Positions 1-8,603 of a DNA stretch of 64,000 nucleotides are shown piece by piece. Below the pieces are notes generated by a model, which was not told the origin of the DNA, ran no database searches, and worked only from the letters and a program-made list of their open reading frames with translations. This DNA comes from Chitinophaga filiformis. GTDB taxonomy: Bacteria > Bacteroidota > Bacteroidia > Chitinophagales > Chitinophagaceae. The position numbers were made by a program, and so were the translations under genes. The stretch is from NCBI RefSeq assembly GCF_023100805.1, contig NZ_CP095855.1, positions 4,629,001 through 4,693,000 of the forward strand, written 5' to 3'. Every line of letters begins with the position of its first letter. Positions within the stretch are counted from its first letter, which is position 1.

Positions 1-270
1 CGCTTCAGGCTGCTGCTGCTGAGCAGGGTAGTAGTTCAGTAGCAGGGTAATAACCGAGCGCGCATTATCCACCAGTTTCCTGGGATCGATCCTTTTATCG
101 AAATGATTCTCCATGTAATGCATGCTGCCATGCATGCCTTTGTGCAACCACTGTTCCAGCCGGCGGGCATCGTCATCAAGCTGCACCGCCTTGGCAATGC
201 CACAATGATCAAAGCCAAGGTCAGCCGCATGCTGCTTGATAAACGCCGTATATTTTGCCGCTAGGTTCAT
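1..270 (-). CDS. queG: Epoxyqueuosine reductase QueG, N-terminal part
   Basis: Leftward reading frame of 90 codons from the ATG at 268-270, open to the window edge, so only the N-terminus is present. QueG reduces epoxyqueuosine to queuosine in the wobble position of tRNAs, using cobalamin and iron-sulphur clusters in the cytoplasm. The visible part carries the family's N-terminal signature: LGFDHCGIAKA near residues 18-28, then a helix ending LEQWLHKGMHGSMHYME, then RIDPRKLVDNARSVI. The cobalamin and 4Fe-4S parts lie outside the window. It is divergent from the DUF3857 gene. A TAnnTTTG-like promoter sits at 289-296, giving a very short leader. Family identity rests on recognising these motifs; the partial length is the only caveat. 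Confidence 0.85.
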   Translation of the reverse strand, partial: MNLAAKYTAFIKQHAADLGFDHCGIAKAVQLDDDARRLEQWLHKGMHGSMHYMENHFDKRIDPRKLVDNARSVITLLLNYYPAQQQQPEA

Positions 271-288
271 GAGTGAGTGCAAGTTACG

Positions 289-296
289 CAAAAATA
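289..296 (-). promoter_or_regulatory. Putative promoter -7 element of queG
   Basis: On the minus strand the bases read TATTTTTG, matching the Bacteroidota -7 consensus TAnnTTTG. It lies about 20 bases before the queG ATG. No clear -33 TTTG is seen at the expected distance. A 12-bp perfect palindrome, TTGCTATAGCAA, lies just upstream at 302-313 and could be an operator. Confidence 0.4.
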
Positions 297-369
297 AAAG
301 TTTGCTATAGCAAGAGTTCGAATATGGTTTTTCCCTTACCTTCATCCCAAAATAATCCTTATATCCTGT

Positions 370-2391
370 ATGCGTAGCAGATCTATTGTAATCCCCCTGC
401 AGCTGGCAGCAGCCTGCTTGTTTTCACTTACAACATTTTCTCAGACCCGGGACAAGATCAAGTTTGGGAAGATCAGTGCGGAGGACTTTACTCCGACATC
501 ATTTGAAAAAGACACATCCGCGCATGCGGTCATACTTGCAGACATCGGCTCTTCGGAGTTCCAGCCCGATAGAGATCATTTTGAACTGTCGTATAAGCGG
601 TTGAAGAGAGTAAAGATCGTTGACAAGAACGGTTACGACGAAGCCACGGTAACGGTCCCCCTTTTCGTTTCCGGGCAGTCGGAAGAAAAACTGCTCAATC
701 TCAAAGCGGTAGCCTACAACCTCGAGAACGGGCAGGTAGTTGAGACAAAACTCGAAAGTAAAAGCGTCTTTACCGACAAGTTAGACAAGAACTTCATTAT
801 GAAGAAGTTTACCGTTCCAGGCGTAAAAGAGGGAACGATCATCGAGTATACGTATTCGGTAACTTCTCCCTTTTTCTTTAACCTGCAGCCCTGGACATTC
901 CAGGATGAATATCCCTGTCTGCTCAGTGAGTATACGGTGACTATTCCGGAGATATTTGACTTCGTTTTCCTGAAACAGGACATCAATAGCATGCTGACCG
1001 TAAAAACAACACTTGACAGGGCGACGTATAACATGACATTCGAGACAAATGGCCCTACCGGTGCTTCTCAGCACGGCAGTTTTTCTGCCAATACGGTCAG
1101 GAATGTATGGACGGCCAAAGATATTCCGGCCCTGAGGGAAGAAAGTTTCACTACTTCCCTGCGGAACCATGTTACCAGGATAGAATTCCAGTTATCTGCC
1201 ATAAAATACCCCGGTTCCCCGGTAAAACCGGTAATGGGCACCTGGGAGAAATTCTCCGAAGAGCTGAACAAAGACGAGGATTTTGGTGCAGACCTAAGTA
1301 AAAACAACGGCTACCTGGGAGATATCGTTGACCAGCTTACAGAAGGGCTGAAAGATGATACAGCCAAAGCCCGCCGTATTTACAACTATGTCCGGAATAA
1401 CTTTACCTGTACAGACCATTCCGGCTTATACCTCAGCAAACCCATAAAGACGGTTTTTAGCTCCCGCAACGGTAATGAAACAGACATCAACCTGCTGCTG
1501 ATAGCCATGCTGCGGCGGGCAAAACTGAATGCTGACCCCGTGGTGCTCAGTACCCGTAGTCATGGTGTAACACATGAACTGTACCCCTTGAGGTCCCGTT
1601 TCAATTACACAATGGCGGCTATTACGGTGGATACGCTGACGTATTTCCTGGATGCTTCCCGGCCTTACCTGGGCTTCGGCAGGGTGGATATGTCCTGCTA
1701 CAACGGTCACGCAAGATTGTTGTCTAAAGACGTGCCGCCGCTGTATTTCAATCCGGACGATCTGCTGGAACAAAAGAACACTTTTGTAATGCTGATGGGC
1801 GGAGAAGGTGGTAGCCTGAAAGGAAGTATGCAGCAATATCCTACTTATTTCGAGTCATGCATGATCCGTTCCTCCATAAAAGACAAAGGCAAAGATGTCT
1901 ATTTTAAGGGGAAAGAAAAGGATTTCGCTACGGAAACCACTATTAGCGGCGTGGAGCTGGAGAACCTGGATGATAATGAACAGGTACTGAAAATGAAGTA
2001 TGATTTTGAGATGAAAGCAGACGATGCAGGGATGCTCTATATCAACCCTTTATTTACAGAAGCAACACGTAAAAATCCTTTCCGTTCACAGGAACGCAGG
2101 TACCCTGTTGAAATGCCCTGCGTGATGGACGAGACCTATACGCTGAACATGACTATTCCCGACGGATATGTAGTGGAGGAATTACCCAAATCAGCTATGG
2201 TTAAATTCAATGAGAACGAGGGGATATTCCAGTACCTCATCCAGCAAAATGAAAATTCCATCCAGTTCCGTTCAAGAGTAAAACTGAGCAGGGCTGTGTT
2301 TGCGCCGGATGAATACAATTCGCTGCGCGATTTCTTTGATATGATCGTAAAGAAACAATCAGAACAAATCGTCCTCAAAAGAAAAAGCTAA
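370..2391 (+). CDS. Secreted DUF3857 / transglutaminase-like protein with degenerate catalytic site
   Basis: 673 residues with an N-terminal signal peptide (hydrophobic run about residues 7-24, ending near TFSQ). A DUF3857 region follows (about 45-220), then a transglutaminase-like fold (about 300-430) and a C-terminal beta-rich part. Aligned with its downstream neighbour, the catalytic Cys position is Glu (GNETDINLL, about residue 370) and the His position is Tyr (FNYTM), so the triad appears lost and the domain is probably structural or a binding module. The stop at 2391 is followed two bases later by the ATG of the next DUF3857 gene, so the two are very likely co-transcribed and may act together in the periplasm or at the cell surface. 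The precise role of this family is unknown. Confidence 0.8.
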   Translation: MRSRSIVIPLQLAAACLFSLTTFSQTRDKIKFGKISAEDFTPTSFEKDTSAHAVILADIGSSEFQPDRDHFELSYKRLKRVKIVDKNGYDEATVTVPLFVSGQSEEKLLNLKAVAYNLENGQVVETKLESKSVFTDKLDKNFIMKKFTVPGVKEGTIIEYTYSVTSPFFFNLQPWTFQDEYPCLLSEYTVTIPEIFDFVFLKQDINSMLTVKTTLDRATYNMTFETNGPTGASQHGSFSANTVRNVWTAKDIPALREESFTTSLRNHVTRIEFQLSAIKYPGSPVKPVMGTWEKFSEELNKDEDFGADLSKNNGYLGDIVDQLTEGLKDDTAKARRIYNYVRNNFTCTDHSGLYLSKPIKTVFSSRNGNETDINLLLIAMLRRAKLNADPVVLSTRSHGVTHELYPLRSRFNYTMAAITVDTLTYFLDASRPYLGFGRVDMSCYNGHARLLSKDVPPLYFNPDDLLEQKNTFVMLMGGEGGSLKGSMQQYPTYFESCMIRSSIKDKGKDVYFKGKEKDFATETTISGVELENLDDNEQVLKMKYDFEMKADDAGMLYINPLFTEATRKNPFRSQERRYPVEMPCVMDETYTLNMTIPDGYVVEELPKSAMVKFNENEGIFQYLIQQNENSIQFRSRVKLSRAVFAPDEYNSLRDFFDMIVKKQSEQIVLKRKS

Positions 2392-2393
2392 AC

Positions 2394-4325
2394 ATGCTAA
2401 CCTACACATTGAAGAAGTATGCACACAGCATCGCCTGCTGTGTGTGTTTCCTGTTCTTCCTGACGCCAGTATTTGCAGGGGACCCGGTTTTCCCGGCATC
2501 TATGATCCCCGACTCACTCAAGTCAAACGCACACATCGTGAAGCGGATGGAGGAGGTGAGCATCAAAATAAATGATCCGCGGGATGTAAGGGTGACTACC
2601 CATTATGTGCTCACGGTGATGGATGCAGAAGGCGAGAGATATGCAAGAGCAACAGCCTTCTATGACAAGCTGACCGATCTCCGTTCCATTAAAGGCACCT
2701 TGTATGACGCAACAGGTGAGCCTGTCAAAAAACTGAAGCAGAGTGACTTACAGGACCTGAGCGGGGTAGGCAGCGAATCGCTGATGACGGACGACAGGTA
2801 CAAGCAGCATGCGTTCTACTACAACGTATATCCGCATACAGTGGAGTATGAAATTGAAGTGAAATACAATCACTCTTTTTACCTGCCTTACTGGATGCCT
2901 CAACGGTCAACAGGTTATGCTGTGCAGCAGAGCAAACTGGTGGTGACCGCTCCCAAGGATTATGTGCTGCGTTACCACCAATTCAATTATAAAGGGGAAC
3001 CGCTTATAACCAATGACGGGGGCGATAATGTTTATACCTGGGAGGTAAAGAACATGCCACCGGTGCAGGACGAACCTTATGCCCCCAGCTGGCATAAACG
3101 TACCACAACCGTGCAACTGGCGCCAGCCTCTTTTGAAATGCAGCAATACAAGGGAACGATGGCGTCCTGGGAAGATTTCGGGCATTTTATGTACGTCCTG
3201 AACCAGGGAAGAGATCAGTTGCCGGATGCTGTTAAACAAACCGTACATCAACTGACAGATGGTCTCAGCCGGGAGGAAAAGATAGCGAAGTTGTACGCCT
3301 ATCTGCAGCAGCATACCAGGTATATCAGCGTTCAGCTGGGCATTGGCGGCTGGCAAACCTATGACGCCAACTATGTGGCTGCCAAAGGGTATGGCGACTG
3401 TAAAGCGCTTTCCAACTATATGTGCGCGCTACTGAAGGAAGCAGGGGTGAAGGCTTCCTGCGTACTCGTTTATGCCGGCGAAGACGATAAAGACGTTACA
3501 GAAGCGAGTTTCCCGTCCACCCGTTTTAACCACGTGATTGTTTGTGCACCCGGTACAAAGGACAGCACCTGGCTGGAATGTACGAGTAGTTTTCAGCCAG
3601 TGGGATATCTGGGAAGTTTTACCGCAGACAGAGACGTATTGTTTGTGGATGAGACGGGGAGTAAGCTGATCCACACCCCGGTATATACCATGGAACAGAA
3701 CCAACAGATACGTTATATCAGCGCCACTATTACAGAAACAGGAGACATGACGCTGAAGGCCGATACACGTTATACCGGTCTGCAGCAGGATGACGTGAAC
3801 GCGCGGCTGAATATACTGACCAGGGAAAAGATCCTGGAGCGCCTGAAACAGGCGGGCTATTTCTCCAGCTATGATGTGAATGGTTATGAATGTAAACAAC
3901 TGAAAACGTCGCTGCCAGCAGTTGACGAGCACCTGGAGATCGCAGCCCATAATTATGCTACTGTTACGGGCAAACGTATGTTCCTGGAACCGAACCTGCT
4001 GACCAAAACCGGCAGGCGTCTGAGCTCGGATTCCGCCCGCAGATCGGATATATACCTGAACGATGCTTACCGGGATGTGGATACGGTAAAGATCACTATT
4101 CCGGAAGGATATGCACCCGAAGCAATGCCCCAGCCGGTGGCATTACAAAGCATCTTTGGCAGCTATTCTTCCAGGGCTACAGTAGAAGGCAACGTTATTA
4201 CCTACACCCGTTCTATAGACCATAAAGGCGGCGCTTACCCCGCTTCCGCCTATCCGGAACTGGAGAAGTTCTATAATGGCATATATAAGGCCGACAGGGC
4301 CAGAATTGTACTGGTTAAAAAATGA
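2394..4325 (+). CDS. Secreted DUF3857 / transglutaminase-like protein with intact catalytic residues
   Basis: 643 residues with an N-terminal signal peptide (hydrophobic run about residues 11-28, ending FAG). It has a DUF3857 domain (about 50-240), then a transglutaminase-like core. The core holds the Cys in YGDCKALSNY (C336), the His in FNHVIV (H380) and an acidic residue in TWLECTS (E395), consistent with an active Cys-His-Asp/Glu site. It starts two bases after the upstream paralogue, forming a tight two-gene operon in which one partner keeps and the other has lost the catalytic residues. Family members are common in Bacteroidota and are thought to act on extracytoplasmic peptides or proteins; the substrate cannot be told from sequence. 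Confidence 0.82.
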   Translation: MLTYTLKKYAHSIACCVCFLFFLTPVFAGDPVFPASMIPDSLKSNAHIVKRMEEVSIKINDPRDVRVTTHYVLTVMDAEGERYARATAFYDKLTDLRSIKGTLYDATGEPVKKLKQSDLQDLSGVGSESLMTDDRYKQHAFYYNVYPHTVEYEIEVKYNHSFYLPYWMPQRSTGYAVQQSKLVVTAPKDYVLRYHQFNYKGEPLITNDGGDNVYTWEVKNMPPVQDEPYAPSWHKRTTTVQLAPASFEMQQYKGTMASWEDFGHFMYVLNQGRDQLPDAVKQTVHQLTDGLSREEKIAKLYAYLQQHTRYISVQLGIGGWQTYDANYVAAKGYGDCKALSNYMCALLKEAGVKASCVLVYAGEDDKDVTEASFPSTRFNHVIVCAPGTKDSTWLECTSSFQPVGYLGSFTADRDVLFVDETGSKLIHTPVYTMEQNQQIRYISATITETGDMTLKADTRYTGLQQDDVNARLNILTREKILERLKQAGYFSSYDVNGYECKQLKTSLPAVDEHLEIAAHNYATVTGKRMFLEPNLLTKTGRRLSSDSARRSDIYLNDAYRDVDTVKITIPEGYAPEAMPQPVALQSIFGSYSSRATVEGNVITYTRSIDHKGGAYPASAYPELEKFYNGIYKADRARIVLVKK

Positions 4326-4332
4326 AATAATT

Positions 4333-4378
4333 GCAGTCCGGTACCGGAAATGCTGTAAAAAGAGCAGTCCGGTACCGG
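4333..4378 (+). promoter_or_regulatory. Paired CCGGTACCGG palindromes upstream of clpB
   Basis: Two copies of GCAGTCCGGTACCGG lie 31 bp apart (4333-4347 and 4364-4378). Each contains the 10-bp palindrome CCGGTACCGG, and the spacer carries TGCT and AGCA, so the two copies can pair into one long hairpin. The hairpin has no T-tract after it, so it is a poor intrinsic terminator. It lies between the DUF3857 operon and clpB and could be an operator or RNA structure. Confidence 0.45.
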
Positions 4379-4473
4379 TATTTCTGCCAAATTGCCCTCT
4401 TTGTTAACCTTGGAGCAGGTTTTGTTGTTCTCTTAGGGACGTTGAAAACGTTAAAAGGAGAAAACTAACTGTT

Positions 4474-7095
4474 ATGAATCTGAATAATTTCACAATCAAA
4501 TCGCAGGAGATACTGCAACAGGCGCAGCAATTGGCCTTTAATGGACAACAACAGGCCATTGAAACGGGACATTTGCTGAAAGCCCTGCTGGAAGACCAGG
4601 AAAGTGCTATAGATTATCTGTTAAAGAAGAACAATGTAAATACTAATTTCCTGTCGTCAAGACTGGATGAACAAATAAAAAAATATGCCCGCGTTGCCGG
4701 AGGCGAAGGCGGACAGGTATTAAGCCGTGATGCCAACAATGCCATGCTGAGAGCGGGCGCCAGCATCAAGGAATTTAAGGACGAATTTGTCAGTGTAGAA
4801 CACCTCTTGCTGGGCTTACTCGGCGGTAGCGATGATACTGCCAAGCTGCTGAAAGACGCAGGACTGACAGAAAAGGGATTAAAGGCTGCCATCGCCGAAT
4901 TACGTAAGGGTAGCACGGTGAACTCCCAGACAGCTGACACCCAGTACAATTCCCTGCAGAAATATGCAAAGAACCTCAACGAACTGGCAAGGGCCGGGAA
5001 GCTGGACCCTGTGATCGGCCGGGATGAAGAGATCCGCAGAACGCTGCATATCCTTTCCCGCCGTTCCAAGAACAACCCGATCCTGGTGGGAGAACCCGGT
5101 GTAGGTAAAACAGCCATCGTGGAAGGACTGGCACACCGTATCATTAACGGTGACGTTCCCGAGAACCTGAAGAGCAAGACCATTTATGCGCTGGACATGG
5201 GTGCATTGATGGCAGGTGCGAAATACAGGGGTGAGTTCGAAGAAAGGCTGAAAGCGGTGATCAAGGAAGTTACTGAAAGCGAGGGGCAATTGATCCTCTT
5301 TATAGATGAGATCCATACCCTGGTAGGTGCGGGCGCTATGGAGGGGGCAATGGACGCTGCCAACATCCTGAAGCCGGCATTGGCCCGTGGTGAGCTCCGT
5401 GCCATTGGCGCCACCACGCTGAATGAATACCAGAAATATTTTGAGAAAGATAAGGCACTGGAACGCCGTTTCCAGAAAGTAATGGTAGACGAACCTTCTG
5501 TGGAAGATGCAATATCCATCCTCCGCGGTCTGAAGGAGCGTTATGAAAGCCATCACCACGTGCTGATAAAAGACGAAGCGATCATTGCAGCCGTAGAGCT
5601 GTCAAACCGCTACATTACAGACCGTTTCCTACCCGATAAGGCTATTGACCTGATAGATGAAAGCGCGGCCAAGCTCCGCCTGGAAATGAACTCCATGCCG
5701 GAAGAACTGGACGAACTGGAGCGCCGTATCAGGCAGCTGGAAATCGAAAGGGAGGCGATCAAACGTGAGAATGATGAAGATAAATTACGCGAGCTGAATG
5801 AAGAGATAGCCAGGTTGGGAGAACAACGCAGCACATTTAAAGCAAAATGGCAGGCAGAGAAAGAGATCGTGGACAAGCTGCAGAACGCAAAAGCAGCCAT
5901 TGAAAACCTGAAACAGGAAGCTGAGCAGGCAGAGCGTAACGGGGAGTATGGCAGGGTAGCAGAGATCCGCTATGGAAAGGTAAAAGAGCAGGAAGAACTG
6001 ATCAATCGCTATACCGCAGAGCTGAACACGATATCATCAGATCACAAAAGATTGTTGAAAGAGGAAGTAGATGCAGAAGACATCGCAGAAAACGTGGCAA
6101 AAGCGACCGGCATCCCGGTATCGAGGATGCTGCAGAGTGAAAGAGATAAACTGCTTCGCCTGGAAGACGAGCTGCATAAAAGAGTGGTAGGACAGGAAGA
6201 GGCGATCATCGCAGTATCTGATGCTATCCGCAGAAGCAGGGCCGGGTTACAGGACCCCAAACGTCCGATCGGTTCCTTCATATTCCTGGGTACCACCGGT
6301 GTAGGTAAAACAGAGCTGGCGAAAGCGCTTGCAGAATACCTGTTTGACGACGACTCCATGATGACGCGCATCGACATGAGTGAATACCAGGAAAAACATG
6401 CTGTAAGCCGTTTAATTGGTGCGCCTCCGGGATATGTGGGTTATGATGAAGGCGGGCAGCTGACAGAAGCGGTAAGGCGCAAACCTTATTCCGTTGTGCT
6501 GCTGGATGAGATTGAAAAAGCACATCCGGATACATTTAACATCCTGTTGCAGGTACTGGACGATGGACGGCTGACAGACAATAAAGGCCGTGTGGTGAAC
6601 TTTAAGAACACCATTATCATCATGACCAGCAATATGGGTAGCCAGATCATCCAGGAGAATTTTGAGAAGATCAATGAGAAGAACCGTGAGGATGTGGTGG
6701 ATGCTACCAAGGCTGAAGTGATGAATCTCCTGAAACAGACCATCCGGCCCGAGTTCCTCAACCGTATAGACGAGGTGATCATGTTCCAGCCATTACTGCG
6801 TAATGAAATTAAAGGAATAATTAACATTCAGTTACAGCAGTTGAAGGACCTGGTGGCACAAAATGGCATGATATTGGAATTCTCTGACTATGCGATGGAC
6901 TATCTCGCCGCCCAGGGTTTTGATCCGCAATTCGGTGCGAGACCACTGAAGCGATTGATACAGAAAGAGATCATTAACCTGCTGAGTAAAAAGATCCTGG
7001 CAGGGGACATTGATAAAAGCAAACCGGTATTGATAGATGTTTTTGACGGAGTAGTGGTGATAAGGAATAATAGTCACAATACCGTAAGCGCATAA
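4474..7095 (+). CDS. clpB: ATP-dependent disaggregase ClpB
   Basis: 873 residues, normal length for ClpB/Hsp104. It has an N-terminal Clp_N double repeat (about 1-145), first AAA+ module with Walker A GEPGVGKT (206-213) and Walker B LILFIDEIH, a long charged coiled-coil middle domain (about 400-540) that separates ClpB from ClpA/ClpC, a second AAA+ module with Walker A GTTGVGKT (606-613), and a C-terminal ClpB D2-small domain. It resolubilises aggregated proteins with DnaK/DnaJ/GrpE after heat stress. The ATG at 4474 is preceded by a good ribosome site (AAAGGAG at 4454-4460), unusually strong for this organism type. An intrinsic terminator follows at 7146. Paired palindromes upstream (4333-4378) may regulate it. 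Confidence 0.97.
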   Translation: MNLNNFTIKSQEILQQAQQLAFNGQQQAIETGHLLKALLEDQESAIDYLLKKNNVNTNFLSSRLDEQIKKYARVAGGEGGQVLSRDANNAMLRAGASIKEFKDEFVSVEHLLLGLLGGSDDTAKLLKDAGLTEKGLKAAIAELRKGSTVNSQTADTQYNSLQKYAKNLNELARAGKLDPVIGRDEEIRRTLHILSRRSKNNPILVGEPGVGKTAIVEGLAHRIINGDVPENLKSKTIYALDMGALMAGAKYRGEFEERLKAVIKEVTESEGQLILFIDEIHTLVGAGAMEGAMDAANILKPALARGELRAIGATTLNEYQKYFEKDKALERRFQKVMVDEPSVEDAISILRGLKERYESHHHVLIKDEAIIAAVELSNRYITDRFLPDKAIDLIDESAAKLRLEMNSMPEELDELERRIRQLEIEREAIKRENDEDKLRELNEEIARLGEQRSTFKAKWQAEKEIVDKLQNAKAAIENLKQEAEQAERNGEYGRVAEIRYGKVKEQEELINRYTAELNTISSDHKRLLKEEVDAEDIAENVAKATGIPVSRMLQSERDKLLRLEDELHKRVVGQEEAIIAVSDAIRRSRAGLQDPKRPIGSFIFLGTTGVGKTELAKALAEYLFDDDSMMTRIDMSEYQEKHAVSRLIGAPPGYVGYDEGGQLTEAVRRKPYSVVLLDEIEKAHPDTFNILLQVLDDGRLTDNKGRVVNFKNTIIIMTSNMGSQIIQENFEKINEKNREDVVDATKAEVMNLLKQTIRPEFLNRIDEVIMFQPLLRNEIKGIINIQLQQLKDLVAQNGMILEFSDYAMDYLAAQGFDPQFGARPLKRLIQKEIINLLSKKILAGDIDKSKPVLIDVFDGVVVIRNNSHNTVSA

Positions 7096-7145
7096 CCGCA
7101 TAGCAATATCTTATATTCAAATACGACGATATACAGTTACGAATA

Positions 7146-7174
7146 CCCGGATAATTCTTTATCCGGGTTTTTTT
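7146..7174 (+). terminator. Intrinsic terminator after clpB
   Basis: A perfect 9-bp stem (CCCGGATAA at 7146-7154 pairing with TTATCCGGG at 7159-7167, loop TTCT) is followed by seven T residues at 7168-7174. This is a textbook rho-independent terminator, 50 bases after the clpB stop. Confidence 0.9.
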
Positions 7175-7323
7175 ATGCCTTATGCATGCTCTTTTTTGTG
7201 CTGTAAGGGAGGCGCGTCATTTTTACGTACTTTTGGAAACAGTGCAATATCATTAAGCGATCATTCCGTCCGGGTAAGCACCGTAAGCGGATTGTTTAAC
7301 ATATATCAAATCACAAGTATTTT

Positions 7324-7803
7324 ATGATCGGAGAACGAGAAAAGCGGTTTATGCAGATAGCAGTGGAACTTTCCCGTCAGGGAATGGAAAACGGAGAGGG
7401 AGGCCCTTTCGGCGCCATTGTGGTAAGGGGAGATGAGATTGTAGGCAGGGGATGGAACCAGGTGCTTTCTCACAACGACCCCACTGCTCATGCCGAGGTA
7501 ATGGCCATCCGGGACGCCTGCACCCGTTTAGGTACCTTCCAGTTGCATGACTGTGAAATATATACTTCCTGTGAACCCTGCCCGATGTGCCTGGGGGCTA
7601 TTTACTGGGCCAGGCCGCAGCGCGTGTATTTTGCCAATACAAAAGAAGATGCTGCCGCAATCGATTTTGATGATTCATTCATTTACCAGGAGATCGGGGT
7701 GCCCCATGACCATAAAAAGATCCCGTTCATTGCTTTCCCGTCTGATGCTGCTTTGAGTGTATTCAAAGACTGGCAGATAAAGGGGGATAAGACCTTGTAT
7801 TGA
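7324..7803 (+). CDS. guaD: Guanine deaminase (cytidine-deaminase-like fold)
   Basis: 159 residues, the length of the Bacillus-type guanine deaminase. The zinc site is complete: HAEVMAI (His ligand and catalytic Glu) and the CEPCPMC motif (two Cys ligands). Sequences typical of the GuaD branch rather than tRNA deaminase TadA include GGPFGAIVV near the start and DDSFIYQEI near residue 120, plus the short charged C-terminus ending in Tyr. It hydrolyses guanine to xanthine and ammonia in purine salvage. It stands alone; a possible -7 element TACTTTTG is at 7228-7235, giving a leader of about 85 bases. A TadA-like role is less likely but not excluded. Confidence 0.87.
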   Translation: MIGEREKRFMQIAVELSRQGMENGEGGPFGAIVVRGDEIVGRGWNQVLSHNDPTAHAEVMAIRDACTRLGTFQLHDCEIYTSCEPCPMCLGAIYWARPQRVYFANTKEDAAAIDFDDSFIYQEIGVPHDHKKIPFIAFPSDAALSVFKDWQIKGDKTLY

Positions 7804-7931
7804 TATGCCCCGTAGTTCCCATAAGTCCATCTTTACCATTAACATCTGTTCCCTGCAGTATCAGCAATATAGCCGGGAATTGGTACCTGCTATCGGATAG
7901 TATCCACTTCCGGTTTGGGGCTCCAGTCTCC

Positions 7932-8270
7932 TTACATGCATAAGTATGCCCTTTGAGTAAGTACTTCGTGCTCTATATCGTGGGATAACTATGGCATGAA
8001 AAAAGAGGCTGACCGGAGGCTGACCTCTTTACAATGCCCGATCACCGTTATATGTGTAAGTCGTCCCTTTGAGTGAATACTTCCCGTTATATATCGCGGG
8101 ATAACTACGGCGAAAAAAAGAGACCGCGGGGCTACTCTCTTTACAATACCCCGTCCCCGTTATATGTGTAAGTTGTCTCTTTGAGTGAGTACTTCCTATC
8201 CCATATCCCGAGATAACCAGGGTTAAAGCAAAAAAGAGGCTGACCCGAAGGCCAGCCCCTTTACAATCTC
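7932..8270. repeat. Three tandem copies of a 112-116 bp repeat with terminator-like hairpins
   Basis: Copies begin near 7932, 8048 and 8160. Each holds a block like CTTTGAGTRARTACTTC, a GGGATAAC block, an A-rich run, a GC-rich hairpin and TTTACAAT. Stem sequences differ between copies while the layout is kept (for example GAGGCTGACC in copies 1 and 3, an AGAGA..TCTCT stem in copy 2), so the structure seems more conserved than the sequence. The stretch 7804-8288 has no convincing gene. Confidence 0.8.
8229..8262 (-). terminator. Intrinsic terminator of the small exported-protein gene
   Basis: Read leftward, a 10-bp stem (8250-8259 with 8236-8245) closes on a UUCG tetraloop and is followed by six T residues (8230-8235). 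It lies about 26 bases after the stop of the 60-residue gene and is part of the third tandem repeat copy. Confidence 0.75.
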
Positions 8271-8288
8271 TTCGTTGCGCAATTAAGA

Positions 8289-8471
8289 TTACTGTGCTTT
8301 AGGAGCAGCTTTTTTGTGCATTTTGTGAGCAGCTTTCGCAGTATCTGCAGCTGGTTTTTCTGTCTTTGCTTTTTCTTTCTTAGCAGGTTTCTGTGCAGGT
8401 GTCTGTGCAAAAACTACAGCACTAACGCTCATAAATACTGCGGCTACAATAAGACTTTTCTTGATGTTCAT
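8289..8471 (-). CDS. Small exported Lys/Ala-rich protein
   Basis: 60 residues: a clear signal peptide (about 1-22, ending VVFAQ) followed by a mature part of about 38 residues made almost only of Lys, Ala, Pro, Thr and His. There is no recognisable domain. A second protein of the same build is encoded at 11322-11528, on the same strand on the other side of the hybrid histidine kinase. Both genes have a TATCTTTR-type -7 element and a pair of 21-bp-spaced repeats upstream. The bias to Lys/Ala resembles small histone-like or polyanion-binding peptides, but with an export signal; function unknown. A strong terminator follows. Confidence 0.7.
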   Translation of the reverse strand: MNIKKSLIVAAVFMSVSAVVFAQTPAQKPAKKEKAKTEKPAADTAKAAHKMHKKAAPKAQ

Positions 8472-8514
8472 GATTAGTGATTTTTAATTGAGAGTTTGAA
8501 TTAATTTGCTGATG

Positions 8515-8522
8515 TAAAGATA
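8515..8522 (-). promoter_or_regulatory. Putative -7 element of the 60-residue exported protein gene
   Basis: Minus strand reads TATCTTTA, one mismatch from TAnnTTTG, with a leader of roughly 37 bases before the ATG at 8471. Confidence 0.5.
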
Positions 8523-8550
8523 CTACCGGCAGGAGGCTTACATGGGGCGG

Positions 8551-8579
8551 TTTCGGTGAACGGGGAGGAACTGTCGTTG
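8551..8579 (-). promoter_or_regulatory. Putative LytTR-type operator A (21-bp direct repeats)
   Basis: On the minus strand CAACGACAG (8579-8571) and CACCGAAA (8558-8551) start exactly 21 bp apart, the two-helical-turn geometry used by LytTR DNA-binding domains. The same first half, CAACGACAGTT followed by a C-rich run, occurs at the same spacing upstream of the other tiny exported protein (11690-11717). The assignment to LytTR is inference. Confidence 0.5.
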
Positions 8580-8603
8580 AACAGGGAAAAAGCGAAGGCC
8601 GGG

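Noticed and set aside
315..330. GTTCGAA, a possible tRNA T-loop fragment
   Set aside because: No acceptor or anticodon stem can be formed around it; no tRNA was found in the window.
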